Assembly (NCBI GenBank): GCA_910592205.1 | Contig: CAJVPJ010000091.1 | Location: 1-46,698 of the forward strand | Source of the DNA: Paraglomus occultum | Lineage: Eukaryota > Glomeromycota > Glomeromycetes > Paraglomerales > Paraglomeraceae | DNA length: 46,698 nt | Reading direction: 5' to 3' | In this document: piece by piece, positions 26,097-39,881 of the stretch | Position numbering within the stretch: position 1 is the first letter of the stretch | Layout: each line of letters begins with the position of its first letter | Translations under genes and position numbers: made by a program | Notes under the pieces: model-generated | What the model was told of the DNA's origin: nothing | The model's input: the letters and a program-made list of their open reading frames with translations, nothing else | Database searches by the model: none

Positions 26097-29000
26097 TCAC
26101 AGAAGAGTCCAGCCGTTATCTTTGTTGATGCTGAAAAATGGAAATTCAGGTTTTAGCGAAATTTCCATAAAAGCCCTAAAGCCTCTTGCCCTCATCATAT
26201 AGAATCTGCTATCATATTTTTCGCTTACATTTCTTAAATAAAGCACAACAAAGTGAGTTTCTGATTTCTCACCTCATTGTTAGTTTTAAAGTGATCACTT
26301 GGAATGGACCAAACTTCAATTGGATTCCATCGTCCTGATTATAATCATATTTCACAAGATTGTCTTCCAATATGTTCACCATGTAAACAGTGCGTATCGG
26401 TAAAGCGCTTGAAAATAACGACAAAGATTAGTAAATTAAGGAAAGTTTTATAATCGTTCTGGCCCGTAGCGCAATCCAGCCCGTTTCGAAATACGCACAT
26501 TATCTAATATCACAACCAATAAGCGACATCTATTCAACTTTGTTTATGTGATAATAGCGAAACAAAATGTGCTTATTTCGACCCGATTCTGAATTTCGCT
26601 ACGGGTCAGAACATAATTATTACATATCAATCAATCTCTTTACCTCTTTAGATTAACTCTGGCATGGCCACCGTACGCCTCATATAATCTCAATACCACA
26701 TCATCAGAATCCTCGGCTTTCTTAATAGTTTCCAGGATGACGTTTGGAGCATCAATTGTGAAATATGAAAAGGATTCCATGATGTTTGTCACATTCTTTG
26801 GTAACGTCCTGCATAGCCAGAAAGAAAATGTTTATCCTTTGTAAAAGCATCTATAAAATTGCAATCAGTCGTATACCTGATATTTAGTGGCACGTTGAAT
26901 TCAAATGCTTCGCGTATGACGTTTGATTCAAGGAAAGACCCTTGATGAGGTAAGAGACCATATCTGAACGTATGATGCCCTATATCACATTGGTCATCAG
27001 GTGCCTATGAGAGGCCAACATTAATGCACTGTCATGACATACTCCAGGCATTACTAATGAATTAACCTTTTACCTTTGGAGATCTTAACAGCGACAATCT
27101 TATTACATTTTGATGAATTGCATAACCTGTTTGAATCAAAGTAACGTTAGACATTTTGTAACAAGCACCTAAAGACAGCCAACTGCGTGCATCATTACTG
27201 ACCGTATTTACAGTCGTTCAAGAGGGCAACACCATATCCATATTCTGACAAGTCGGCAAATTTATGTCCGCAAACTTCAAACTTTGCAGCGTCCCACGTA
27301 GTGTTGTAATGAGTCGGCCGCTGGATGTAACCAAATTGGGACTCATACGTGGCCTATATTGATGAGGAAATATAATAAGAGTATGATTTAATGGTAAAAA
27401 TATACAATAACGAAATTTAGGGCAAGACTTACATAGTCGCACATAATATCCACAGGAAATTCAACTTTCTAAGTATTTCGAATAATATATTTGTCAATAG
27501 TTCCGAGCATAAGCTCTCGCATTTCACATAAGCATATTATTACTGACCAAGAATTTTCGATTTTCATTCCAATCAACTTCAGTTTCAAAATCAAGCCTAC
27601 TTGAAACGGCAGAGAGAGCAATAACTTGAGACAAGGTGCTGGTCTTTGTGAGTTTGGTTTTGAGAAGAAGAGCTACGCGTAAAGGTCCATCTTCATGTAT
27701 CTGTTGGCATAGGTAAATTCAATTAAAAAATAAAAATATTCTTGGTTATTGGGTACAAACATACCTTAATTGTTCCAAGGTTTGCTTCACGTCCTGTCCC
27801 AAGGTGATATATCTCCACTATATATGACATCACATGTTATGTCTATAGGGTTGTCTTGAGTGAACGAAACTATTCAAGTTGATCAACTTACCATCCCAAG
27901 CTAGGGAAAAAAAATAAAATATAGGGATATTATTAGTGTACTTACTTATTTAATAAATCATGAATATCATGTAATCTTACCATCCCAATACAATGGCTAT
28001 CCAATTGTAAGTGAATCAATTTTAGTCAGTTTATTTTGTTCAGAATCCAAAGCGAATAAAATATTAATATAAAAAACTCACAATATCTTCATAGATAATA
28101 AATTTATTTCCCTGTGCGTTGTCAGGAACGATCTCCCGACTGTAAAGCAAAACAGAAAAAGTCAATAAGGGATTGGAGCAATAGGTGGCAAGACATGCAC
28201 AAACCTTTTCTTCAAGTCAACCAAACTGATAAGTCTCCCGTGTCTGTCAAATATGGCTTTCACAAATGCATTCTCAAGAATGAATCCACGGTGTTTATCA
28301 AATCTTACTAGACAATTTGAATAACATATCTTTTAGAAATAACTCCAGAAGAAAGCATTAGTTAGATAGGTTACAGACAACCGAACCTGTGACGGGCTTA
28401 ATATCATCATGTCGCCGAGTTTCAACTTTTTGTAATCCGACACTAACCGTGTCTCTCACTGGTGATACATGTAATAAGGATTCATAATATTAGCAGAACC
28501 CATTTTGCATGTCAAAATTATTGTCTTTTCCACTTACCAAGTACATATCCCGAGGCCTTATCAGCAGAATATTGTTCCAATACGTCCAAACCTTCAGTTA
28601 CTGGCACTTTCACAACCTCTGTTCGCTTCCACGGAAGCGTGTTGAATATAGCAAGTCCTTTCTCACGAGTTTCTTCCAGGAGGGGCGTTTTAAATAGAGC
28701 ATCAAGGGCTTGGTTTCGAAGATCCTCACCTGTTTTATACAAAATATTTAATAAACTTATGCTAAAGGTGTTGTGATTAAAAAAAAAAGAGAGCATACAT
28801 GTTTTTACGACTGCTTCAAGCATCTAGATGAAAACAAATTTGGCTTTTTTTAGGTAAATTGTGAAGAAAAAGAACGCATATATCAGGGAATAAATCTTAC
28901 CCGGTAAGCGTCATCATAAACCATTCCAATAGACGACCCTGGTAGAACGTCGTGAAATTGAGTTCTACAACACGTAATGATTATTATCACTAATCAACCG

Positions 29001-31770
29001 ATATAAGAAACTAAGCATTACAAATATGCAAACAGTCCCATACAATAACAATATTTTCCATGCATCGTGTATTTGATCCTTTGGATATCTGTTTAATAAT
29101 CAAAAGATTAAAAATAAAAAATAAAAGATTCAACTAATAAATATGACGAGCCGGTACCTGTATAGCGTATGCTCCATAAAATAGGTTAAAGTGGTCAATA
29201 ACTCAACATCACGTAAAAGAAGCTCGCATTTACGATTATAACGCTTAATTAGACCATGGGAAGTATATGTTCCGCGATGTAACTCAAAGTACTACATACC
29301 ATGGCCACCATTATGTAAACAAGGTGTCAAATCAGTATCTGTATGTTGTGCAAACCAACACAAATTTTACTTACCAATTCTCCTTTCCAAACATTTAATT
29401 TTTTTGACTCTCTCTCGACGCGTTCATAAAACTCATCCGCCGATCCCATCTCGACTCTCGGCACACCATCCTACAGAAAACGTGGAATCGAGTATTATTT
29501 CCAGCAAGAAAAAGCCATATCAACCGTTTACACAACCTACAATATCTTTTAATCGTCGCAATCTCTCAAGCATAGCAGCATTCGGTCCTCCCCCACCGTC
29601 ACCATTTCCAAATACAAGTAAACTCTCGTTACTGTATCCCAAATCTCGATGGTTACGAACGCTTCTAACCAGTTCGTCGACTGTACATTGGGCTACGTAT
29701 CTGTAAGAGCGTTTCAGTTAGAGCACTTCCAAGAGAGAGAGAGTCACGATCTTTTTATACTTACGTCTCACTCGGGCACATATGCGTTAAAACCTACGGA
29801 TATTATTTGTTACTTGTTACTCATAAATGTAAATTACCATTTTACGTTATTTTGTGTTCAAAATCAACCACTTACTTGACTACCATCTAAGCCAACCCAA
29901 TAAAAGGTCGTGTTTGGAAACTAACCGATATTAAAAAATCGTATTAAGACGTGTCGTACTTGTCACCAATTCCCACTGAATTAGAATATGCTACACGTTC
30001 ATTACCTTATTGATATTATTCCATGATAATTTCTGGGTAAAGAAATACTTGCAATCGGCAAGTTTAATGATTTGTGGCAATTGAGCAGAGTATCCAAAAG
30101 TATCAGGAAGCCAAAACACTTTACAACGTTTGCCAAAGTTTTTTTCAAAAAAGCGTTGACTATCGTATATGAGAAAAAAAGTTTTAAACAATAATTCGCT
30201 CCTATAGTTCCAGTAACGTTCGACAAACATACCAACTTACCCAAATAAAAACTGCCGACAAAGCGATTCTCCACTCGGAATGTTACAATCCATTTCAACC
30301 CAAGTCTATCAAATAATGATATCGTGTATAAGCAATATGATTGCGTATGTGCAAGTACTGAATCACACTCAAACTCACCGCACCAATAGGTAAGAATTGG
30401 TTAGTGGCTGCTTTCTCCTGAACTTTTTCAAAGAGTTTCGGATAATCTTGTTTGAGCCATTCGAATTGCTGTGCTTGCGAGCATACGAATTTATACTCGG
30501 GGTATGACTCCATAAGACGTATCTGCGTTGACCAACTACGAGCAACTTTACGCTTTGTCTCATCGAACGGCCTAATCGTTTTGTTGATATTCATGATCAA
30601 TTGATTTTTGGTTACAAAAACAAGCTCAAGTACTATACAGCTTTTGACCCTCCTTTGTCCCGCATCACATACCAGAGCCACGCGGTATCGATATGACAAT
30701 GCCCGACAGCAGTCAACCGATGTTGCGCTCCTCCATTCTTTTGTTCAAAAAATTCCCGAGCGAGTCTGTGTCCCTCGGCCAAACTTCCATTTCTACCAGC
30801 TCTAAAAATATCTATGATCGCATTCGCCGTATATAAAGCCTGCACGGATCTACCTTCATCCTGCCGTAGATTCTCAGCAGCGTTTTTGATTATCTGAAAA
30901 TCATATAGCAATTTCCATGCGAGTTTATTTGGCACGACAAGTTTGGCTTTACGGAGTGTAAATGTTCTGTTTGGATCGGGTGGGTTGATCGAGTCGTCGC
31001 CTTTGCCGACACCAAACATTCCGTTACAGGCCATCTCAATGTAAAACTCGAAAATATCACCGCCTTTGGATGAATGCGTAAGAATGTATTCGTGTCGTCG
31101 ATCATTCCCGTCTTTTAGTCGTCAGATGGATAGGAATTAAGTTAACAGAGTTTTGAAAACCAAACGTTTGTAATTTGCAGCATCCGTACTCACCTCCCCC
31201 CGTCAGCCCTTGAAGAGGAACACCGTCCACACTCCATACCAATGCTTCAGAATCTGAATCCCACAGAAATTGCACCTCTTCATCGACCCAATCGGTTGGC
31301 ACGTGAACAGTAACATGAAACCAATGCGTTGACTGACAAAAATTACAAATCGTGCGTTAATTCCACGTGATACACATATTCATATCCAAAGTTCGCAATG
31401 GTAGCAGTACTTGTACTTGTGGGGATTGTAATTAATTTTATAGCCAATTATTAACGACACCACACTACCCTCGAAATTGACTACTCACCCAACTGGGTCC
31501 AAAGTTCTCTCCCACTTTGGTAGTTCTAAAATCACCTTTAATAGCCTCTTTAAATGGGATTCTCTTCAAGTTGGGTACCGAATAGACTTGTAACTTTACA
31601 AGATACCCTTTCTTTGATTTGTGCTTATATAATTGCGAAGATAAGTTTACGTCGCTGAACTTTCCATTACTTGTGAAGTTACTCAGTCTGGAAATAGCAA
31701 TGTCGCGAATAAGACGAGGGTTCTCCGATGGAACTGCGTAGCCATGTCTACAGCAGGAATCTGCTGACAT
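26097..31770 (-). CDS. AMS1: Ams1-type vacuolar alpha-mannosidase (GH38)
   Basis: Class II alpha-mannosidase that trims free oligosaccharides; in yeast it reaches the vacuole by the Cvt/selective autophagy route. It has no signal peptide, as expected. My 29 exons from 5' to 3' give 1075 residues (yeast Ams1 is 1083), in frame throughout: 31770-31489, 31332-31194, 31111-30673, 30571-30379, 30305-30241, 30159-30006, 29920-29876, 29793-29765, 29700-29541, 29470-29375, 29291-29158, 29088-29044, 28964-28901, 28823-28799, 28729-28538, 28458-28387, 28307-28205, 28139-28082, 27996-27981, 27900-27892, 27817-27765, 27700-27548, 27468-27433, 27353-27203, 27126-27074, 27004-26877, 26808-26644, 26407-26273, 26130-26097. 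Catalytic and zinc residues: GHCHIDTAW (H280, D282), nucleophile in WLPDTFGY (D392), and QFHD (H598). Two microexons encode part of the Ams1 signature YWDAWDVEIYHL. The start is the ATG at 31770; the upstream TTG is not needed. Confidence 0.95.
26456..26612. mobile_element. MITE in a mannosidase intron
   Basis: A 157-bp insertion with imperfect terminal inverted repeats of about 45 bp. The left end is GTTCTGGCCCGTAGCG and the right end, reversed, is GTTCTGACCCGTAGCG; similarity continues inward to GAAATA.GCACATT on both sides. ATAAT occurs next to both ends, a possible target-site duplication. It lies in the 236-bp intron 26408-26643, about three times the usual intron length here. It encodes no protein, so it is non-autonomous. 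Confidence 0.8.
27892..27996 (-). other. Tandem microexons of 16 and 9 nt in the mannosidase gene
   Basis: Exon 27981-27996 is 16 nt (CCATTGTATTGGGATG) between TTGGATAG and GTAAGA. After an 80-bp intron (27901-27980), exon 27892-27900 is just 9 nt (CTTGGGATG) between CCCTAG and GTAAGT. Spliced in phase with their neighbours they give EDI-PLYWDAWD-VEIYHL, the conserved Ams1 stretch. Without the 9-mer one AWD tripeptide is lost in frame. The second AWD/YWD half resembles the first at the DNA level (TTGGGATG in both). Confidence 0.85.
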
Positions 31771-32666
31771 TTTCAAATGTTACGAGAATGCGAGGTTGCG
31801 TTTGATTATAATTAATAATTCAATACTTATAGGTTTAGATAAAGTTCCCAGTAACTGCCATTACTAGTCTTGTGCTTTAAAAAAAAATAATCACTTTGTG
31901 CCTGTGAATATTGCACAACCCCGTTTGGTTGGTGAAATAAAGATAGTGATAATCTTTATCTGGCTTTCTCATGATGCCAAAACGGGATCCATAAGATGAC
32001 AAATAAAAAAGCCGTATTGATTTAGAGACACTTTAATGCACAAACTTTGTTTCATTGCTTATTGCGGTTATTACAGTTATTTCCCAGCCCCATTGATTAG
32101 CCAATTTCTTTTACGTGAAGTTTTGTATAGCAATAACGGTCTTTGTCATATGAATGTAAATAATGACTGTTTACGCTAATTGATTGAATGCTGTTCAGGA
32201 AAACTTTACATCCAACATACAAAATCGCATAGTTTGGCTGGGGAGTTTTCCCCCATTGCTGTCGGCTTATCACTATCAAGTTAGTCTAAATTTAGAATTA
32301 TGTTTAATTCCTAACTAAAATTGGTCAAATTGAACATCAGTTGGGAACTTGTATAAAAAGCTGTGTTGGGAATTCACACATTATTGTTTATTTATTGTAA
32401 ACATTAATACAGTAATATTAAGCATTTAATATTAATATTGTTTTGTTTTAGCAATAAATACTACAATTGCTAACACTAAGCGAACTGTATGCGTTGGATA
32501 TTTGTATCCTATTTACTACTCAAGTTTTTGTATTACATATGCTTTTATTCTAATTGTTCTACTATAATATTACAATCAATAAATAATTGGAATCAGAATA
32601 TTATGTGCAAAAAGCATTAATTACAAGATTAAGTTAACCAAAAGGATAAATCAAATAATATCATAT
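31771..32666. other. Spacer between HEL2 and the mannosidase gene
   Basis: AT-rich, carrying the mannosidase promoter and the 3' end of HEL2. No ORF with coding character. No clear TATA box next to the mannosidase start. Confidence 0.45.
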
Positions 32667-35046
32667 TTAACCAAGACGAAACAATACAACTTTCTTATTC
32701 GGTTTCTTTTTGATATTGCTCTCCGACGGCTCATTATTTCTAGTATCATTTACATTTCCAGACATTCCTCCCTGCCCCCAGGCACCGTTAGCGTTATTGA
32801 TTTTCGAACCTCGCGACTTTTGTTTTGGAATCGATGGAAGAGATGGGAAATCTTCTAATGGTTGAACTGGTGCCTTCCCTTTCCCTTTCTTTTTCGCGGA
32901 TACAGAGTTTGAAGAAGTCTCTTGACGTTTTGCACTCGACTCTAATGAGACTCTCGATGACGATCCCGTATTGTTGGGCAATGGTGCCCCCTGTTCACTG
33001 CTTCCACCTTGTTCATTACTTCTGTCTTGCCCATTAATGCCGCTTCGCTTGCCTTTACCGATATTAGTAGAATTTACTTTACTGGTAGTCTGTGCTTTTA
33101 CGCCAGAATTAATATTCGCGTTCGCGTTTCCAGTGCCGGATGGTCGGACAACCGAGCTGAGAGTAGGAAATTCTTCTTCCCGTACTTGAATAGGTTGATT
33201 AGGACGAGCAGGCGGCGGTGAAAGTTCGTCTATCGGGTTGCTTATACCATCAGGGGTGATGCTTCTCAGCGCGTTTCCTGCTCTTGCGTGGTTGATTTCT
33301 AGGTTTCTGGTCTGTCTGGAAGGGCCATCTAACTGGATTATTCCTCCTCCCCCTCCTCCCCCATCTTCCTGACGAGCCTAGAAAGTAGAAATCAGGTAAC
33401 GCCGGATTTTGTATAAACATATATCTCACAAACAGTGCCTACCTGTTGTCTTTCTCGATCCCTATGTCGACCCCTCGCTCGAGCAAGTTGATCATCATAT
33501 ATGTAATTTATTTCTATTCGCCGTGATTCAAATTTAGCTTTCTGCCCACTGATGCTCGATCCATGTACGTCTATCTGATAATATAAAAATATATTATGAT
33601 TTGTTATTGTGTCTATTTGGAGACGCATTAACAATGCGAACCATATTAAATCATACTTCGTGCGCTTTTAAATCAATATCTGTTGCAAACACAACAAATT
33701 TTCGAGCCAAGCATTCTTTGTCCAGACATAAATAGTGTTCTTTCTTGTAATGTTGTTCCTATATGTGTAAATCTTAATAAGCATATATGTTATTGGCGTC
33801 AAAAATTCTACATCTGTTCATACGTACTAGCAAATCATAATTCTCATAGTACGCATGTCTGATTCCATTCCTCACGCATATATGACATTCTTCATGACGA
33901 TCTCTGCAGTGCACATATAATTGATCGCTGTCGTAAAATGCTATTTCACAAAACTCGCATTTGGGATGTCCTTTAAACCCAGATACTACATTTTGGTCGC
34001 CAACTCTACAATGTCTCTCAAGCTGGCGAGTAGTATAGAGAGTGTGTTCATGAGCAAAGGCTTTTTTGTTGCTAACACATATATCGCTGCAATATAGAAA
34101 ACGTCAATAAATATCAAGAAACAAATGTAACAATTCGAACTAGCAATAAACCTGATGCATGTAATACGGATATTCCGTACATAGATATTTACCACATCGA
34201 CATATTGTGTACTTTCTTGACGTGCTTTTTTAATGCCTGCCAGCCGTCGCAGCATTCAGCGTCGCAATTGGGTGAAGGGCAATTGAATCTGAGTAACTTT
34301 TCGGTTTCATCATACATTTCCTTATTTTCAAAAGATAATTTCAGTTTATGATCGGTATATGGCAAATCTGCAAATTTGTAATCCTGATACGGCTTTTCCG
34401 GATCGCTGGTGATGATTACAGCTTGCTGTTCAACCTATAATTGACAAAGCAACCAAGAGTTAGTTCAAAGAGTTAAGGAAACATTCGCGTGCTTTGATAA
34501 ACGTCACATTAAGTCCTTGTCTTGCACACAATTAAAGTGAGCAATGCATTCAAGTATCATTCCAGATCTCTTCACAGATAATGTTGACAACCACGAAATT
34601 CCATCCGCACTTTCCCACTATCCCTAAATTTATAAGCTAACCTTACAGAAAGTACAAGTCCAGGACTTGTATAACGCCCTCAATCTCACAGAACAGATAT
34701 GACAAGTTCTATGATTACATTCTCCCACAGCATAGTAGACAATTCTTTCAGCACAAATATGGCATTCGTTTGCATTCTCTTTCTTTTCACCTTCGCTGCC
34801 TTCATTCTCATTACCCTTGGATTTGGGCCTTGGTTCGTTAGCTGGTTCCGCAGGAGCTTGATCCAATCTTGCAGAGTTTTCGCTCTCCAACTCTCTATTG
34901 CCTCGGCCATTCGCACGCTGAGGCTGTCTTCCTCGGTGGCCTCCTTTTCCACGTCGTCCATTGCGACGGAACGTTTGGTCATTCGTTGGGCCAGAAGTGC
35001 CTTCTACAGCTTGCTGATCAATAACTTCAGTTGAATCAGTAGACAT
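32667..35046 (-). CDS. HEL2: HEL2/ZNF598, RING E3 ligase sensing collided ribosomes
   Basis: Cytosolic ubiquitin ligase that recognises the disome interface, ubiquitinates small-subunit proteins and starts ribosome-associated quality control. Exons: 35046-34642, 34434-34193, 34086-33828, 33758-33657, 33574-33443, 33377-32667. They are in frame, 616 residues (yeast Hel2 is 639). An acidic/basic disordered N-terminus is followed by a C3HC4-type RING at residues 95-134 (C95, C98, C110, H112, C115, C118, C131, C134). Then come the family's zinc-finger pairs: CPSPNCDAECCDGWQALKKH, CDICVSNKKAFAHE, HPKCEFCEIAFYDSDQLYVH, CHICVRNGIRHAYYENYDLL and ATDIDLKAHE. The C-terminal half is disordered, with Gly and Pro stretches and EEFPTL / DFPSLP motifs typical of Hel2. 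It ends in KKVVLFRLG. The plus-strand frame 34699-35034 is antisense shadow. Confidence 0.93.
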
Positions 35047-36780
35047 GGTTTTGAGACTTGGGTGTATGTTGAATAAAGCCTTATTTGAGACTGCTTAAGA
35101 ATTCTGGTTTGGGCACCAAAGGATATAACGGGCATTGTTACACAGAATCCTCATTCGGGCGTGCTGCGACAAAGGGAACATAACACCACAGAAAGGTTTC
35201 AGGGTTCAGAACGTTGTCCCGTTCTTTTAAGTCAATCAGTCTGGTTGACTAAAGTTATGTCTGTCTCCTATTTTCTAAACTCGGATTGTCTTTGTTTCCA
35301 AAAATAGAAATTTTAGAGGAAGATTTAAAACCTGTTTCTGTAGGTGAAAATTAAAGTTTTTTTTTCCTCATAAAATTTGACATGCTTAAGAATTTCTTTG
35401 TCGAGGCAACACTCGTGAGAGAGAGATCGATCGCTGACCTTGGAATTTAGCTACAGTAATTTTGAGCAGAGATGTTAAATACGACGACAGTTAACGAGCC
35501 GTAAAACTATTCACGACGTGTCGCTCGTTATAATCTTCGGTTAAAGTATACACGTATCTAGTCAAACGTCATCTTAAGCGAATAACAATGCTACGAAACG
35601 TCCACTGGACAAGACGCCAATATCCCAATCGGTATAGTAATTAGTAGTTCACGACTATATCGAACAATTTACCAGGGAATAATTTATTAATAAAGTATTT
35701 TAAAGTATAAAGAGCTACTCGTTTAGCAACAATACTTATTGTCACTTTTATAATAATAAGGGAATTGAAAGTATCTGAACCTCCTGAAAGTCACTCTTTT
35801 TATACACCAAATTTAGTTGCTGATTGCAATTGTGTCGTCAATACAATTATTACAACGACAACCGTAGAGAAAAAAATAACCAGTCAGTTGAATAAAAATT
35901 TTCTATACCGAATGTTGGCAAATAATGAAGTTCGTCATACCATTGTAGGATTTGAACAACATACTCAATTTATGTAATAAAGCTGTTCTTTGCCCCATTC
36001 AATTGTGAGGAACAAGTTTTTCCATCGTTAGACATAGAACCTTTAAAAAAGTGTAAAAAAAAAAACAAAACTTTACAATTGTTATGAAGAAGACAAAAAG
36101 CAAGTCTAAATGTTGACATTCGATTATAGTTAAAGTGACTGCGTAAACATACTGTTGAGAAAAGTATTGTAGAAGAAGTCTCACACGTAAACTTATTTTG
36201 TTATAAAATAGAAGTCCAAGTTTTTTTTGGCGGCACGGAGACCTTTGTTAAAGTGGACTTTACTGTGTATTCATTAACTCGTTGACTTTCTTGTGTCCAT
36301 TAGAAACACATATTACAGAATATCTCGATCAATTCGCGTCAATTCTAGTCAATACCTAAAGGTTATAAAGAGAATTCACAACTAAACCGAAGTTATCGGG
36401 ATGCCAGAGAAAGAGTTGAAAATAAGAGAAAACAATTTTAAAGTTCTAATAAAAAATATGTGCCATATTTGTTTTCGGTGACAATTTTGGAAATTCTTGT
36501 CGTCATACTCTACTGTCAGGTGATATCGGAAACCCAATCGAAAATTATTTGTGTTACAAATGAATTGTCGAGAAAGACTATTTGATAACATAATATCAGA
36601 TCATTTCTCTGGAAAACTTGACCAAGTTCTAGTAAGTTAATTTTAATAGTAATTTCGTTTGTCTCTTCTACCAGGAAGTATCTAGAACGATAGCAAAAGC
36701 TTTCTTTCGTCGGTTCGACAATATCATAAGTTTGATTAGTCCGATTTGCTTTAATTATAATAGGTGAAGAAGAAGTCAAC
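35047..36780. other. Divergent spacer between HEL2 and TPI
   Basis: 1.7 kb holding the promoters of HEL2 (leftward) and TPI (rightward). Open frames on the minus strand at 36382-36591 and 36516-36812 and on the plus strand at 35765-35977 lack domains or splice context. The 36516-36812 frame overlaps TPI exon 1 and its promoter. No repeat or RNA gene seen. Confidence 0.45.
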
Positions 36781-38062
<1,282 letters not shown>

Positions 38063-38097
38063 AAATCTAATAATATTTATAACTTAAATGGTCACAG

Positions 38098-38103
38098 AAT
38101 AAA
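38098..38103 (+). terminator. Likely poly(A) signal of TPI
   Basis: AATAAA lies 36 bases after the TPI stop codon. Confidence 0.5.
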
Positions 38104-38634
38104 TCAAGTACCGAAAGCCCGATAACGCCTTTCGCTTGTATTCTCGATATTCAACAAGATACCGAATCCATTAACAAAAATTTGGTTCACGTGTGAGTTA
38201 AAGATTCGATCACCAATAAATATTTTGTCACCAATACTCAATCGTTACATTCTATCATTTCCCAAAAATCGAAGTTTACGCAGTTATTAGGAGCAGTAAA
38301 AATAGGAATCAGTTATGCCCGCAATTGTGACGTTTGCAACCTTTAAAGAAACCTTTTAACGTGTATAAAGTAAGAACATAATAAATTGACCTGCATTCTA
38401 ACAAAACTTTGCGGAAAGTACACGCAAAAGGCCAAGTTTACAGTAACTCGTAAGCCAATGTTGATTAGTCAATGGAAATAGCGGAAGCGCTTGAAAGGCC
38501 TTGGACGGGTTTATATTCCTATCGAAGAACGTGGCTCTCACAGTCATGTATGGTTTCGGCGAAAACAATGCACAAACAGAACTTACTGGACGTGAGAGTC
38601 CTATTCGTTGGGGCGTGCTTATATTAATATGACG

Positions 38635-38892
38635 GTCGTAGTAGAAAATTGAATAGTTGCTCCTGATTTAGTGGGTCCTTTATTGGCACAGCTATGGTGG
38701 ACCGCTACAGCTGTTAGTTGATGGCTCCTGAGTGATCCCGATTTTCCAAATATTATCCGGGCTTAGGACGCGTCGTAGTAATAGAAAACTGAATAATAGA
38801 TCCTTTATTTGGCACAGCTACGGTGGACCGCTACAGTTGTTTAAGTAGATGGCTTCTGAGTGATCCGCAGATATTATCTGCGCTTGTGGTAA
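38635..38892. repeat. Diverged 137-bp tandem duplication
   Basis: The stretch 38635-38771 is repeated at 38772-38892 with substitutions and small indels. Both copies share GTCGTAGTA, TTGGCACAGCTA.GGTGGACC, GCTACAG.TGTT and TGAGTGATCC. The second copy is shorter by about 15 nt. It is GC-richer than its surroundings and lies between the convergent 3' ends of TPI and the HECT gene. No reading frame is shared by both copies. Confidence 0.75.
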
Positions 38893-39881
38893 TTACCAGC
38901 CGGCGCATTTGGATTAAAGAACTAATGGATGCAATTGTGTAAAACGCAGCTGTACTATATGTCTAACGAAAGGTATATATACATATATTTAATAGAGATA
39001 TTTCACCAGCTGAATGCACATTTTCATTTTCAGCTATAGTGTGGATTCCTTCCTTGAGCTCAATATTCTTGTACTATAGTGCATACTGGATTAATTATCC
39101 TCAGTAGCTGCAGCTCCGGATTGGTAAAGCCAGAATAGTGTCGCTAATAAATGTTGCGCGATCGAAAGCGTTAAAATCCAGGGCCAATTACCCCCCGGTA
39201 GTCGAGACTGTTTTAGCAACAAGCAATTCCAATCACAGAGTTTCACATTGGTTCTTTTCAATCAATTATGATAGTTTATTATCAACCAAGAAAAATTTCT
39301 CTTGGACGAATACATGGCACTTGAGACCTTTCTTATTCAATTTTGTTCGCTAACACTTATTGCGTAGGGTAAGCAAGTTATTGTTAAAGAGTGAATGATA
39401 TAGAAATAGATGCTCCGAAACTTATTGTGACTTCGGACTCCTGAAATGTATTGTATGATTGCTTTGCCTCATTGGCTAAATGACCAGCAGTTTCAACCTG
39501 TCATATTAGGTGAAATTTCTTTGTTTTTCCCTGAAAAGTAGCTATCTGTCAGCCAGACTTTAATCTTTAAAGCCTGGACCGAACGATACAACGAAAAGGG
39601 AACCCGCAGAGTGAGAGGTTGGCAGATGGTCTTATCGGAAGTCGTCACGATCAACTGTCTTAATGAAGAGGTAAATGAATAAACAAATATTACCGCAGGT
39701 CCATACATTACACATACATACTCAACTGCCATATTGTCTCGACGTAATGCGTCCACTTTATGTCACGTGAAACTGTTAGAGTCAAATATGTTTTAGTTTG
39801 CATCACGAATATACAATATCTGTTTTACAAATAATAATACACACTCTTCGATATCATTCTAAACCAGCGTTGTTCCCTGAA
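38893..39881. other. Spacer before the HECT gene 3' end
   Basis: Nothing coding that I can support. Frames at 39138-39353 (+) and 39493-39756 (-) have no recognisable features. Confidence 0.45.

Noticed and set aside
34699-35034. 111-codon plus-strand frame
   Set aside because: Antisense to HEL2 exon 1, whose RING residues are complete.
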